Positions 51,106-63,200 of a stretch of 64,000 nt of DNA are shown here, piece after piece. The notes beneath the pieces are model-generated. The model ran no database searches. It was given only the letters and a program-made list of their open reading frames with translations, and was not told the DNA's origin. The DNA lies in assembly GCF_949628215.1 (NCBI RefSeq), contig NC_134278.1:34118115-34182114 (forward strand), in the 5' to 3' direction. The position numbers were made by a program, and so were the translations under genes. Position 1 is the first letter of the stretch. Each line of letters starts with the position of its first letter. This stretch comes from Phalacrocorax aristotelis. Taxonomy: Eukaryota > Chordata > Aves > Suliformes > Phalacrocoracidae.

Positions 51106-51134
51106 GTCCGTCCGTCCGTCCGTCCGTCCGTCCC
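51106..51134 (+). repeat. (GTCC)7 microsatellite in the KCNQ5 5' leader
   Basis: Seven tandem GTCC units, about 300 bp before the KCNQ5 start codon, probably inside the 5' untranslated part of exon 1. The repeat contains a CpG at every unit junction. Length polymorphism would shift the reading frames of the leader but not the main coding frame. Confidence 0.92.
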
Positions 51135-51434
51135 GGGCCGCGGAGCCACGCCGGGCGGCGCGGCGGGGGCCGGCGGCGGGGCGCCGCCGCCCGGGAGGAG
51201 AGCGCGCCCCGGGGGTCGCCTGCTCCCTCGCCGGGGCCCCCGCGAAGCTGCCGCAACCCGGCCCGCCGCGCCGGGCGCCCAAAGTGGCCCGCGCCCCCGC
51301 GCCCCGCGGGCGCCGCCCGGAGACCCTCGGCCCCCGCTGCCTCCTGCGGCCCGCCGCCGCGGGGTGCCTGGCCGCCGCCGCCGCCCGCGCCCTGCTCCGC
51401 CGCGGCCCCGGCGCCCGCCCCGGCGCCCGGGGTG

Positions 51435-51494
51435 ATGCCATGCCCCGCAACCACGGCGGCGGGGAGGAGGGCGGCTCCGCGGGGCTCTGGGTGA
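51435..51494 (+). CDS. Overlapping upstream ORF at the KCNQ5 start (19 codons)
   Basis: An ATG at 51435 lies five bases before the KCNQ5 ATG at 51440, in a different frame. It opens a 19-codon frame that ends with TGA at 51492-51494, inside the main coding region. Both ATGs have G at -3 and C at +4, so neither context is clearly better. A scanning ribosome would meet the upstream ATG first. It would then have to leak past it, or terminate and step back, to make the channel. The peptide itself is rich in Ala, Arg and Gly and has no recognised domain. Any regulatory role is inference; conservation between birds and mammals would be the test. Confidence 0.5.
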   Translation: MPCPATTAAGRRAAPRGSG

Positions 51495-51795
51495 AGAGCG
51501 GCGCGGCGGCGGGCATGAAGGATGTGGAGGCGGGCAGGGGCAGGACGCTGGCCAGCGCGGCCGCCCGCGGCGACGGCCTGCTGCTCCTGGGCACCGGCGG
51601 CGCGGCCGCCCCCGCCGGGCTGCGGGAGGGCCGCCGCGGGAAGCACGGCGCCCGCATGAGCCTGCTGGGGAAGCCGCTGTCGTACAGCAACGGGCCGAGC
51701 TGCCGCAGGAACGCCAAGTACCGCCGGCTGCAGAACTACCTGTACAACGTGCTGGAGCGACCCCGCGGCTGGGCCTTCGTCTACCACGCCTTCGT
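51440..51795 (+). CDS. KCNQ5: KCNQ5 (Kv7.5) voltage-gated K+ channel, coding exon 1
   Basis: KCNQ5 forms the pore of a tetrameric, slowly activating potassium channel of the M-current type in the plasma membrane of neurons and some muscle. This exon encodes residues 1-118 plus two bases of codon 119: the cytoplasmic N-terminus and the very start of transmembrane segment S1. The start '[12 protein letters not shown]', then '[10 protein letters not shown]', '[10 protein letters not shown]', '[10 protein letters not shown]' and '[12 protein letters not shown]' are specific to KCNQ5. The stretch from about residue 88 ('[20 protein letters not shown]', then '[11 protein letters not shown]') is the pre-S1 block shared by KCNQ2-5. 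The exon ends in phase 2 before a perfect GTGAGT donor (51796-51801). The exon lacks part of the Gly/Ala repeats that I recall in the human N-terminus. The ATG at 51440 is chosen because it gives the family start sequence. S1-S6, pore, calmodulin-binding and subunit-interaction domains lie beyond the window. Confidence 0.97.
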
Positions 51796-52780
51796 GTGAG
51801 TACCGACCAGCTCCCCTCTCCTCCGTCCCCTCCCGTCCCGTCCCCCGGGCCGCCGCCCGCACCTGCCCCCGGCCAGAGCCGCCGCGCACGGCGCCGCTCA
51901 CACCTTCCCTCCTCCCGCTCCGCTCCCCGAGCGTCCCTCCGTGGCCGGTTCCCGGCGGGGGGTGGACGGGGGACGGGGACAAGCCCCCCGCGAGTCTCTC
52001 CCAAAGTGCCCGGGAGGCATCAGCGGAAGCGGGGGAGCCGCTGCCACCTGCGGCAGGGCGCTCCGCGGGCGACGGAAAAACCGCGCAGCCCTCTGTGGGA
52101 GGTGATGGGGGAGAGCGGGGGTGGGAGCCTCGGTTCACCCCAGCAGAAGGAGCCGGAGGGGAGCGCGGCTTGTCTCCGGGGCGCTTGAGGCCGCCGGGTT
52201 GTGCGGGGGCTACGCAGCGCTCCCCTCTCGGCGGCCCGGAGGTTAGACGGGGCGCGGGGTGCCGGTTGCCTCCGGGCCCCTCCCCGTGGCGGCGGGCGCG
52301 GTCGAAGCGCCGGCGGTACCTCCGGCGTGCGTTGTGTTTTGCGGACACTCCGCGGTTTGAAAAGTTAGCGCCGCGGAGCAGCCACGGCGCGTTTCACCCT
52401 CCCGCGTGTTTTGCGGACGCGCGTGGTTTCCGCCCCGCGGGGAGTGCGGGTGGCGGCGGGGGCCGCGCCGCCTCCCCACTCGTGGGCTGCCCTGGGGTGC
52501 GGGGCGCCGCGGGATGCCGCTCGCAGCCCCGCGAAGGGCGCGGGGAGCAGCCTCCGCACCGACAGCCGCCTCGCCCCGCTCCTCCCGTCGCTGTCGTTTC
52601 TGCGCTTTTCCCTTTAGCGAGTGACTCCTGCCGCGCTCACGCCGAAGGAGCGGCGACTAAAACACGCGTCCCGTCGCATCGCTCTGTGGAGAGCAGCGCT
52701 GTCACCGTGCTGCGAAACTTGGGCTGCTTTACTGACAGAGGCCGCCCTGGGAGAGCTCTGCGAGGGGGGCGTGGGGCTGC

Positions 52781-55700
52781 AAGCTGCTCCAGGTGTCCCC
52801 AGGGTCAGTGGTGTTCCTTAGTTCATTAGCAGTCCCCTATTTTTACGGGTTTTGGTAATATTCAGGGGAAAGGCCCTACTCGAAAGCCTTTCGGATGGCT
52901 GAGCGAGGTGCGCGGTACAGGCTGGCGAGGAGTCATTGCGCTGGATCACAGTCCTAGCTGAAAACGTTGCGATGAATTACAGAGGAAGGATGATAGGCAT
53001 TACTGTATTGGGGATACAATACAAGGTATTTCTATGTTTGACTACAGCAAATATACCATAAATAAAACAGAAGATTTAATGGATATGCTGTAGGTATCTA
53101 CATTCCCATGATAATTGCTGGAATCAAGCTAGTGGTTACAGAAGCTTTGGTTAAAAAAGCAACTGTTCCCTAAAAGCTGTGTGACAGCACGGAGAGTACT
53201 TCTTTCCCAGCAGCAGGGGAGTCCACAAATCCTACTTTAAAGAAAGTTTTTATAAGTGAAGAAATGCTTTGCCAAAACCATGGCAGTCTGATTAATAAGA
53301 CGCTTTGTGGACAGATTTATTTAGCAGATCAAAATTGCTACAGGTAACATGCAGTGAAAACATACTTAATGTCACATTTTATTCAGTAAAAGGACTTTTG
53401 TCCACTTAGAAGACCTGCCCGTTCACTCAGTTTTACTGTGAAAACCAACTCTTGCAGATTGAACTTTCTTCTTGGAGGGAATTTATTTGGTACATTTTGC
53501 TGTTTGGGTCCTTACGGGTGTTATCCGGAGGTGTAGATGGATGTTGATTAACCTTGTGAGAATCACCGAAGTATTTACCAGGAATTGTCTTCCTGCAGTG
53601 CCTGAAAAATCTGTAAATTGTAGTTTTGGGGTTTTTCTCTTTGAGATCATGATGAAAATCATTAAAACAAGGAAAGTTCAAGTTGGACATAAAGTTGACA
53701 AGTTTAAACCTCAAAAAAAAAAAAGTAAATTTCCAAACAGAGTGAAGTCATGACACAGCAGCACTGTAAACAAGGAAGATTGCCAGCTGCGTTTAGATAA
53801 TTGCCTGCACAGAAAGAGTGCCAGTTTTAATTTTTAATTGCAAATAGCAATTTTGGCAGCTGTAAATGCCAACATTATATCTTTTATCTGAGCAGATCTG
53901 TGTGAAAGAGCTTGAAACACTACTGTAATATAAAGAGACCTAGTAATAATATTACCTTTAAGGATCTGTCGCTGCTATAGTGTTTGAGGTGCAGCTGAAA
54001 TTCCAATTTGACAGCCATCGTCATTGCTAGTCTAGAAATTATTTTATTGTATTTATAAAATTCTGATTTAATGACTACCAGATATTCAGGTAATATTTCT
54101 GGTGTTTCAGGCTTATTTTTTCCAGCCACCTGACGAGTACGCTTGCATCTTGGAAAACACATACTTCCTTTCAGAACTGAAAAAAAATATAAAAATAAAC
54201 CTATTTGAAAAAAAAAAAAAGTCTTGGAGCAGACAAGTAGGTTAGAGTTGCAGAGACATTACTAAGTACGTGGATGAGATGTCTGCTCCTACCTCTGCTA
54301 AGCTATTCTTGACAGCAGTAGAGCCCGTTACAGCTCTGTACTATTTCTGTGATGGGAATGGGCTGTCTGGTGCACGACCTTCTGTGTAGATCATTGGTCT
54401 CCTGAAATGAAGCACATTCTCATGTGCACATTGAAATAACACAAGGGTGGTTTCAGACTTTAAATTGGAAGCCTTTGATCTAGAAGTTTGTTTAGGTTTG
54501 CCACTTTGATTTTGAAATAAGAAGTGGGGAATTAAGCACTGGCTATAAATAAGAAACCATCCTTGCAGTGATATTTTCATGTCTTATTTCCATAGGGGAA
54601 AACACTTCTGAGCTGAGAATTATGCACAGTTCACTCTTCTTTTTTCTTTTTTGCCCTTTCAAATAAGCCAGGCCAGCCACCTGAGGCACGAGTCGCGTGA
54701 CCCACATTCAGAAGTCAATTGGTTAGTTTATTTGTAAATGTAAACTTGCAAAATGCTGGAAAAGACAGCTGTTCTGCAAACTCCTGCTACTACAGGAAGG
54801 ACTTACTCTTGAGCAAAGGCCCTTGGCTTCAGTGTAGTTGTGCTGAAGAGTAGACCCATAAATTACATGTTTCATGGCTCCTTTTTGTGTACCTCAGTAG
54901 TTCTCTACATGGAAGCCCAAAGACCTTTACAGGAAGTTTTTAAAAAACTGCTCTTCAGATACCACAGTCTTCTGTTCTTAATCATTCAGGAACTCCAAAA
55001 ATATGAACACTTATAAAATCAGAAAAGAACATTCATACCATTTGTGAGTAATGAGTCAGTAACGTAAACTCCTGCTACTAAACCATTTATGCCACACAGC
55101 ATCACCTACACATGCAGCATGTGCATATTTAACGCGTGTGCATCTGCATTAAAATACTGTGATATTGTAACTTTTCAAAAGCGTTGTCTTGGGATGTCAC
55201 AGGATTTCTTTCTGTGGTTGCTGTTGTTTATTTAGATTATTTTGAGTTATTTGGTTTGATAAAAATGTATAGACGCCTTAGAATGATCAAAGGGGAATTC
55301 CAGATTTGTTGCAACTGTAACTCTGGGTTTCGTCTTCAGTTGTCATAAGGCTTTTGTATTATTTTCGTTCTTAATTGACATTCTGAAAAAGAGATGGCTT
55401 GAGAAGTTAAGAAAAAAATACCACTCTTTGATACTGTTTATACTAGTAGGGTATAATTAGTTGCATAAGTTTCCTAATTTAACATGTTGGATTTATTTCA
55501 GGAATAATAAAGTTTCTGTTTCTTACTGACTTCTTTGTAATATATTCCACGCAAAAGTCTTCAGTGCTTGTTGTGGGGATGTCCTCTTCACAAAGCCACC
55601 GCTTTTTGCTCTGGAAGCTTCTGAATCACGAATTGCAGGGCTGGGTGCTTGCACAAGGGCGGTATCACTTTGCATTACCTGTATTGACAGGTTTCCAAGG

Positions 55701-56478
55701 GCATCCTCTGTTGGCCACTGCTGGAGATAAGAAACGGTGCTAGATGTGTTTAAGAGCCTGTATGACGTTCTTCTTATCCTTTTTGTTATTGTTGGAAAAA
55801 GGCTGAAAATTTATTTCTGAACAAAATCTAGTGATGCCGTCAAAGATTTAACTAGCTGCTTTAGCTTTCCAGGTCTGCCGGAAAGGGCATAGCTTACTAA
55901 TGACTAGATGGCTATTGAACAGCAGCATCTTTGCATGTGAGCTAACAGCACTGCATCATACTGTGCCATTTGTATAATTAGGGAGGTTCCACATCCTGGT
56001 TAGAAAAACAGCAATGGGCAATGGCCTAAATACTCACTTTTTCTCCTAGTATCAGAAAGTAGGAGAAATTATTTCATCTCTTTATTTTGTCCATCTCAAG
56101 GCATCCAATGAACTGGTTCCAGGTGCTCTGTGGGTAGATCTATGGCTTTCATCTTTTCAAGCACTATTTCAGAGTCAGGGTCTGATGTTGTTAGGTTAAC
56201 AATATATTTTTATATGCTTTAAAAAGCAAGTGACAACATGATATTTACAAATAATAGGGTTGATAACATAAATTGTGTGGCAAAGCAAATCTTTTTAGGG
56301 ACTAAGGAGGTAAAAATTTAAAAGTCTCTAACTGTAACACACCTAAACTTTAGTAGGCATTTTCTTTCAGGGAGTGACAATGAACGATGGTGGATATTTA
56401 GACACACTTCATAAATCTGCAGCGGTTTGCCTCATCTGAGGCTGTCTGTGATTCTATATGTGTGCATATTTCTCACCT
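52781..56478. other. Intron 1 interior, no recognised feature
   Basis: AT-rich intronic DNA. Homopolymer A runs occur near 53713 and 54208. Small frames up to 93 codons at 53433-53753 occur on both strands and are not convincing. Intronic enhancers are possible but not visible. Confidence 0.5.
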
Positions 56479-57235
56479 AAACGTTGTTTGGAAGGGACCT
56501 TTGGAAGTCACCCAGTCCAACTGGAAGCTATAGTCATCCCAGTCATGTCGGCTGGGATTTGTCTAGACAGGTATTAAACTTCACTGGACGGAGGTTCCAC
56601 TGTGCTGCTGGGTAACCTGCAGGTCTGCAACCTGTGGAAAAGAGGGGTTTTAGCATGGGGAGGGAATGATGGGTGAGCAAACCTGAACCTCCCGAGTCGC
56701 AGTTAATGGTCATTACCCCTTTATGTATCATCTGGCACTAGCAAGAAGAATTTGGCTCTTTTATCCTTGTAATTTCTCTTCAAGTAGCTGTAGGCTGTTA
56801 CTAGGTCACCTGTTAGATCGCCCTCGTGCCAGAATGAACAAGCTCAGCTCCTTCGACTTCTCAATGGAAGACACAAGCTTGAGGCCCCTGACTGTCTTGG
56901 TTGCTCTCCTGCATCACCTTCTGCACATCCCTGTTCAGCTGGGGGTGGGGCACAACTGGGTGCCATAGTATGAGGCCACGTTGAGTAGAAGAGAAAATAA
57001 CTTTCTTTAGCCTGCTGGCGCCACTCCTCTAATGTGGTTGTACGCTGCTTGCCTTATTTCTGATGAGGCATGCTGTTGGCTTGTACTCAACCTGTGGTGT
57101 CCTCAGGAACACCAAGGCCCTTTTTGGTGGGGCTGCCACCTAAACAGTGGGTTCCGAGCCTGTACGGATGGATGGGATTATTCTGCACCAGATGCAGAAC
57201 TCTGCTTTTCTCTCAGTTGGACTTCAGAGGTTTTT
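56479..57235 (-). mobile_element. Old diverged CR1 LINE 3' part
   Basis: On the minus strand it starts with a CR1-type terminus ('GTTTGGAAGGGACC', then 'AAGTCACCCAGTCCAACTGG'). It continues through decayed ORF2 C-terminal landmarks: 'AGTAGCTGTAGGCTGTTACT', 'CTCAGCTCCTTCGACTTCTC', 'TGTCTTGGTTGCTCTCCTGC' and 'ACCAGATGCAGAACTCTGC'. About 760 bp remain without an open frame, so it is older than the 16.2 kb and 38 kb copies. It is antisense to KCNQ5. The right edge is uncertain by about 100 bp. Confidence 0.85.
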
Positions 57236-60200
57236 ACGTTCATGTCCTACATTTTCTTGTGCTATCTCAGTCACTGTACACTGACCAGAGAGGTAGAGAT
57301 ACAACAGTCTTTAAAACCACTTGCACTTTCTCTGTGATTGGCAGAGAAAATAAAATGGTCAACAACGCTTCATTCTTCCTCTTTCCTGGTGTTGTTCATG
57401 GACAGCAGTCTTCTCCCGGAACCCTGTCACAGGCAATAAATAACACATAGCTTCTCTTTTTCACTTTGTTTTTGTTGGAGAGCTATTGCCCACCTCAGGA
57501 TTTTCCACAGATAAGTATCAGGAATGTTTATCATGTGATGTATACTTACATTGGTACAATACTGTTTCACATTTTATTTTTTGAGGCTTGGTCTACTAAG
57601 TTTTCTCATTTGTACCGGCCTTACTTTCAGACTCAAGAGTAGTGATCCAGGGGAAACAACTAATTTGCCATAAAAATCAAACCTGATCCTCAGCCTTCTA
57701 GAAATAAGAGAACAAAAGGCTTTATTTGAGAAAGAATCACCAACAGCCGGATTAGCAAAGGTTCATGCACATAGACTTTCTTATATTTGTCATGAGGTTT
57801 ATTTCTCAAACATGATTAGGAGTTGTGTATAGATAGGTGGATAATATCTTACATTAGTGTTTGGGTTTCAAATTTTAAATAAATGTACAACCTTTGTGAG
57901 CAGAGATTTCTCCATCTTTTCTCCATCTTAAAGCAAGAAGTGAGTTAAGAGCTTTCTTTATAATTCTCTTTTTGCTGTATCTTTTTTCCCCCTCATGCAA
58001 AAACCATGCAATTAACATTATATTTCAGGGTGAGAGACCTATCTTAGATCTGTCTTTCTTGGTGTGCCAGTCTTGGGTGTGACATTTATTGTCTTTCTTA
58101 TTGACTGCCTTGCATGATGTGGGGACTCTTGGTAAACTTCCTGTGGTTTCATATGGTGAAAGGAGTGCCTGAAATTAGAGATTTTGTCCGGGGATCGAAT
58201 GATCTGTGAATGTATAATATGGCATTAAATATTTGCTGTCTCAAAGGAGTAGTTGTTTTAGAGGATGCAAGAAAGATCTTAGAAAGGTTTTAATCACTTG
58301 TGAGACAGTATTTGTGTGCCAGATTTTCAGAGTAGGCTTTAGACGATAGCTTAATGAGCTAGACACCTTTTCTTTCCCAATACTTTTTAAGTTTCTGCAG
58401 TATTTGACTTTTAAAAGCAAAAATAGAACTCATGATATCTACACAGAATTGATGCTCTTTCCATGATCCAAATCTGACTATATTTTCAATACCTACTCAC
58501 CTTGTTTTACTGTTGTTGTTTGTAGCTTCGTTAAGTTTCCTGGATTGGATGAAAGTACAACTGAACTAATATTTTTGCAATAATTGCAAATAATTTCTAG
58601 CGTCAACCAAATGGAATACCAATGATCATTCAGTCATTAATAGTGATTTCCTATCCATGAGAATAAACATCATTAACAGATTTACCAGTACTCATAAAAT
58701 TGCAGTGAATTTTTTCATAATAGTTTCAGTGGAAAGGAAAAACACATGGTTTGTAACTTCATCAATCTTTTTATGGAGAAAGATAAATAGAATGAAAAAC
58801 TCTTATTCCTGGATGATGTGAACTCCTGACATTGCAAATAAAACTCACTGCTGAAGGTAGTTGTTTCTTAATAATTCAAAGGTAAAACTTAATTGCCAAA
58901 TGTGTAGCATTTTCATATGGTTCATATTTCCGTTACTGTAAAATGTCTGATGAAAATTAATGAAATTTGCCACTTGAAGGAGTCTTCTGCACACGGGTAA
59001 AAAAGATGGAGTAGAAAGCATAAATAACACTATCTAATGAGAAATCTTTAACATGTATACATAACAGACATCATTTGCTACATTGTTCCTAATGAGGCAG
59101 GTGTTTATTCTTACAATAAATGTTGCTTTTTCTCTTTGCAAGCCATTAGCACAACAGAGCATGCTTTCTTGCCTTTTTAAATTAATGCTGGTATATTGAG
59201 GTTCACTTCTAAATATGTATTAGATAAACTATACTGAGTGGGGGAAACTTGTATTATTTTTATTTGTCCTTTCTTGTTTTCTCTGAGAGAATTTTTTTTA
59301 AAGTTTGGTTTACAGATTTACTGTAAGAGAGCAGATGTTGATTACCCAAGGGCTTGCTACCGCAGGTCAGTTCAGGTAGAGAATTCATCAGCTCTGCAGT
59401 TTATCAGTTGCAAAATAATTTTAAGCAGTTGCTGTGCTTGTGCGCAAAGTAAACTTCCTTTAAAGATATTAATTAAAAGTTCAAAGGCTGTCTTACAGGT
59501 TAGCTGCACTTAATCAAGAAATATTTTCAATTTTCTGTTGAGCATTAGATTTAACTTGTGATAGCTGCCTGAGATGCCGTGTAATCGTGTTACAGGAAGC
59601 TCAGCAAAATGTTCATCACTTTGGGCACTGAAGTGTAGTCTCAGGCAGTGTCTTCTACTTGAAAGACTTTTTGATTACTTCTTAATATATACAGTCAGGT
59701 CCAGTGATTCAGAAGTGGACACAGTCCTCCAGCTAGATGTACCTGGGTTTCTCTGTTTGGCCTTCACACACAAAAAAATCTTCAAACATAAATGTGTGTA
59801 TTTTCCTGAACAGAGACGAACGTAAATATGTATGTAAGCATTTTCCTGGAGAGTGAATGATTTTCAAAGGAATGGAGTACCTGCAGCTTCCTTTCATTAT
59901 TCTAGTGTGCATTCAGTGGGTAATTCACTTTTTTCTCCCCACTTGTATAGAATGAAGTTTAACAAATGAATCATGCACTTAAACTGATTAGAAGTAATGA
60001 AGAAAGGAAGTTCTGTACCTGCCCACTTCTTTATTTAAGCAATATATTCCTGTTTGTCTTGGCTTCTTTCTTGCTTTGAGACTCCCTAGCTCAACAAAGC
60101 AATCATATTACACCTTTCAAGATTTCTGTAGAGTTTTAATTATTTTATTGTAGTAATACCTGATATCCTATGGTAGCAACAGACTGGTGCCAGGAGTCAA

Positions 60201-63200
60201 ACATGACCAAACCAATAGAGTAAAATCTTTCTGCTTTGAGAGGAAAAAAGTGCTACCAAACACATTCAGATGCCTCCCTAGTTCAATAGTGTAGTAGATT
60301 AGAGCATCTGTACACACCCTTTTGAGGTCATTCAGTAAGGAACAGCATCTAACTTTTCCTAGGGCATTAAATGTAATTGCTTTGTATGGCCTCAGCTCAC
60401 CCATAAACACGGTGAGAATTACCTATTAGAAGCAAAGGCCCAGATCTTCCTCTTCCAGGCTCTCATGGCAGGACCACATTTAAAAGTTACTGCTGGGGCC
60501 TTTCTAAATAAGTGTAAGGATCCTGACATGCTTGAAGGGGCCTTTTGTGGGAAGATTAAGGTGAAATATTGTTTTGGATGCACTTCTGTTAAGTGGTGGG
60601 TGTGGAGGGCCACTCATCCTTGGCAGTGAGCTTGGCAACCTAGGTCAGTCTCCCCAGGAGACAAGTCTGTATCAGCAACTGTATCTCTTCAATGGCAAAA
60701 CTGCCACATCTTTGGAGAAGGACCCTTGATGTCTTAGTCGAAGCTGGCGCGGGGAGGCTGGAGCAGTGTCCTGACTGCATCTGTAGACTGAAGATGAAGC
60801 AGAGTTTAGATTAAAAGAGGAACAGCTTTGCTAATGTCTGTGGGTGTTGTAAAATTTTATGTAATAGAACAGTTTGTTCAAACAGACGTATTTCTACCCC
60901 CTTAAGCTTAGAAACAATAGATTTCATTTGGTGGTTGGAGATACTGTCTGGGAAGAAGTTAGCCTTCCTCAAAGGTTGCACTGACTGCTGACTAAACTCG
61001 TGATTTTGGCTTCTGCAAATAATCTGTTTGCCGGGGTATTGGAATTGAGGTATTATTGTAGGCTGTGATGAGGCAGGTGGTGATCCTGAATTATAAATGC
61101 TCTTTGGAAGGAATTTTTATTTTCATCCTGAAAATACTTGTAGACGTACTTTTTAGTGGTACTATTAATAGTTTTAGGCACTTACATAGTAGTTAGTAGA
61201 AATCAGCAAACTGAGCATTGGTAAAAGCTCTGTCTTTCAATCAGGGATGATGGCAAAAATGCACTCAATTAGAGACATATTTACAAAGCTTCTGAAGTTA
61301 AACATAAGACATTCTTGTATGGAGGGATGAAGGCCTAACCTAAAATCTTCAAAGCTACTATATTATATATGTGCAGGCACTCCACCTGAGATTTCGCTGT
61401 TTGGAGATGCTATGTAGGGAGAGTTATGGTGAGAGCACTTGTGGAATTGCAGAGGCAGGAGACATTATCTAGGAGGGAACAAAATCACTGAGGTGAGGGA
61501 GTATTTATTAAGCACTATCTTACTTGACTGTAACAGTACTTGACTGATACTGAATATTACCTTGAGGTTAGAAATGTGCTTGTCTTATGTTATTAGTGTG
61601 TTTTTAATTAACATTTTCCCCTTTTATTATCTGCTTTCTGAAGTACCAGCATGAATCAATTTATCGGATTTATATATAAATAAAACATGGTATTGATCTT
61701 CACGTTTTTCTTCCATTAAGGTCTTGACCCTGTGTGCAGACCTGAGGAAATAATCAGCAATATTTTTACTACAACATGAAAATTTTATTCACTACCTGAT
61801 TGTGTTTCTGATAGCTTTTCCTTTGGTAAATATTTATGTATTGGAGGGTTAGGGGGTGCGTGCACGTGTTCTGGTAGCTGAAGTAAAGAAGGATCTGTTG
61901 ACTTTTTTGTTCAAGTCCAGCAATTACCAGGTTTCTCTTTAGATTTAAAGCCATAGCTTTCAGTGTTTCTCTGCAAGATAAAGTTGTCCAGTGGGCTGCA
62001 GAAGACAAAATCTCCTCTAGACTGTGGCTGATCTTGGTGATGGCTCTTGTCAGTTGAACTTGTGGTGGGGTAACATTCCCTGTGCCATCTGCACCCTCCT
62101 CTCCCTCCGTGCTGAGACTGAGCCTCAGCTGGTTTATTCCTGTCTGGGTCCACTCTCTGATGGAGCTTTGGTCACTTCTTAGCTGCTCCTGCAGGTCGTT
62201 TGACAGGAAGGGATGAAGCTGGGTCAGTGCTGTGCAGCCCAATCTCTGACCCCAAGCATGGCTACACTTAGACTTGGACGAAAACCTGAGGATGTGCATC
62301 TGAAATTCCAGTACTTCTGAATAACCTTTAGCTTGGTGAGAAACACAATCCTAAGGGACTTTTTCTGCAGGAAGGAATTCAGTCTTATTCCTGTCCAGAG
62401 AATTTCTCCTTGAAACCATAGCCGAGTTAATGATATCTATAAAATATCAAAGACATCTAAAAATAAGATAATATTAGATTAAATGCTGTTATTGCTGCTG
62501 TTCATTAATGGGAAGGCTGGAGCTGAAGTAGCTGTACCAAACTGAAGTGCAGTATCACACCAGTAAGTGTCAGAAGAGAAGTATTTACTTGGAAAAAATC
62601 CTTTGTATGATTTTGCTCTCCAGTATTTTTTCATCTGCTCATATCTGTAAATTACCTCACTGCAATGAAAGGTCATGGCATTCTTTTTGGCTTGCCTACC
62701 AGCTTTAGGAGTTAATCAAAAATAATGTAATGGGTAGTGACTGAAAACTCGGATATATTAAGACAGCGCAGATAGTGACATTTCAGATATGATCTGTATC
62801 TAGAAGATAAGATTAACTAGCAGAGTGCTCAGTATTTAAGATATATGATTTTATGAAATTTTGATTGTGTTTTTCAGGTTTATTAATCCCTGGCAAAATT
62901 GTAAGCTTCTCTGTCTTGAATGTGCAAGAAGCAAACCTCTGTGAAATAAGACTAAAATGAAAATAATCCTGGATGAAAACGTGAACAGTTCTAAAGATTT
63001 TGAAGATATTTAGGGAAGAGTCAGTCAAGCGATCTGAAGTGATTTTGGGAATGGGATATTAGGGAGGTACACTCATCTCCCAGTACCTACATTTAGCATC
63101 CTGCAATGAACCAGTGTTTGCTTTCATCACAGACCAGTGTGTATCAGCAGACCCGTGTCTTACGAACACAGAGGGTATCTGTTGTATTCAGTATGTTGCG

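Larger units (their letters stand above)
50007..52780. promoter_or_regulatory. KCNQ5: CpG island with KCNQ5 promoter, leader and exon 1
   Basis: GC content and CpG density rise sharply at about 50007 and decay by about 52780. The island spans the KCNQ5 exon 1 coding region and its splice donor, so it almost certainly contains the promoter, as CpG islands do at most vertebrate neuronal channel genes. GC-box-like motifs occur at about 50150 ('GGGGCGGCC') and 50205 ('GCGGGCGGGGAGG'). No convincing TATA box is positioned to fix a single start, so dispersed initiation is likely. A 64-bp TTTA microsatellite interrupts the island. All long frames here except the KCNQ5 exon (including antisense frames of 429 and 539 codons) arise because GC-rich DNA lacks stop codons. 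Confidence 0.88.

Noticed and set aside
50024..51494. Plus-strand frames of 240 and 324 codons upstream of and overlapping KCNQ5
   Set aside because: Same composition effect. One runs through the TTTA microsatellite and neither contains a recognisable domain. Only the last 19 codons of the 324-codon frame, which begin at an ATG, are kept as the overlapping upstream ORF.
50715..52348. Antisense open frames of 429 and 539 codons across the CpG island
   Set aside because: They lie in extremely GC-rich DNA where stop codons are rare, are low-complexity Arg/Gly/Pro/Ala throughout, and overlap the real KCNQ5 exon. Several other long frames exist in the same place on both strands.
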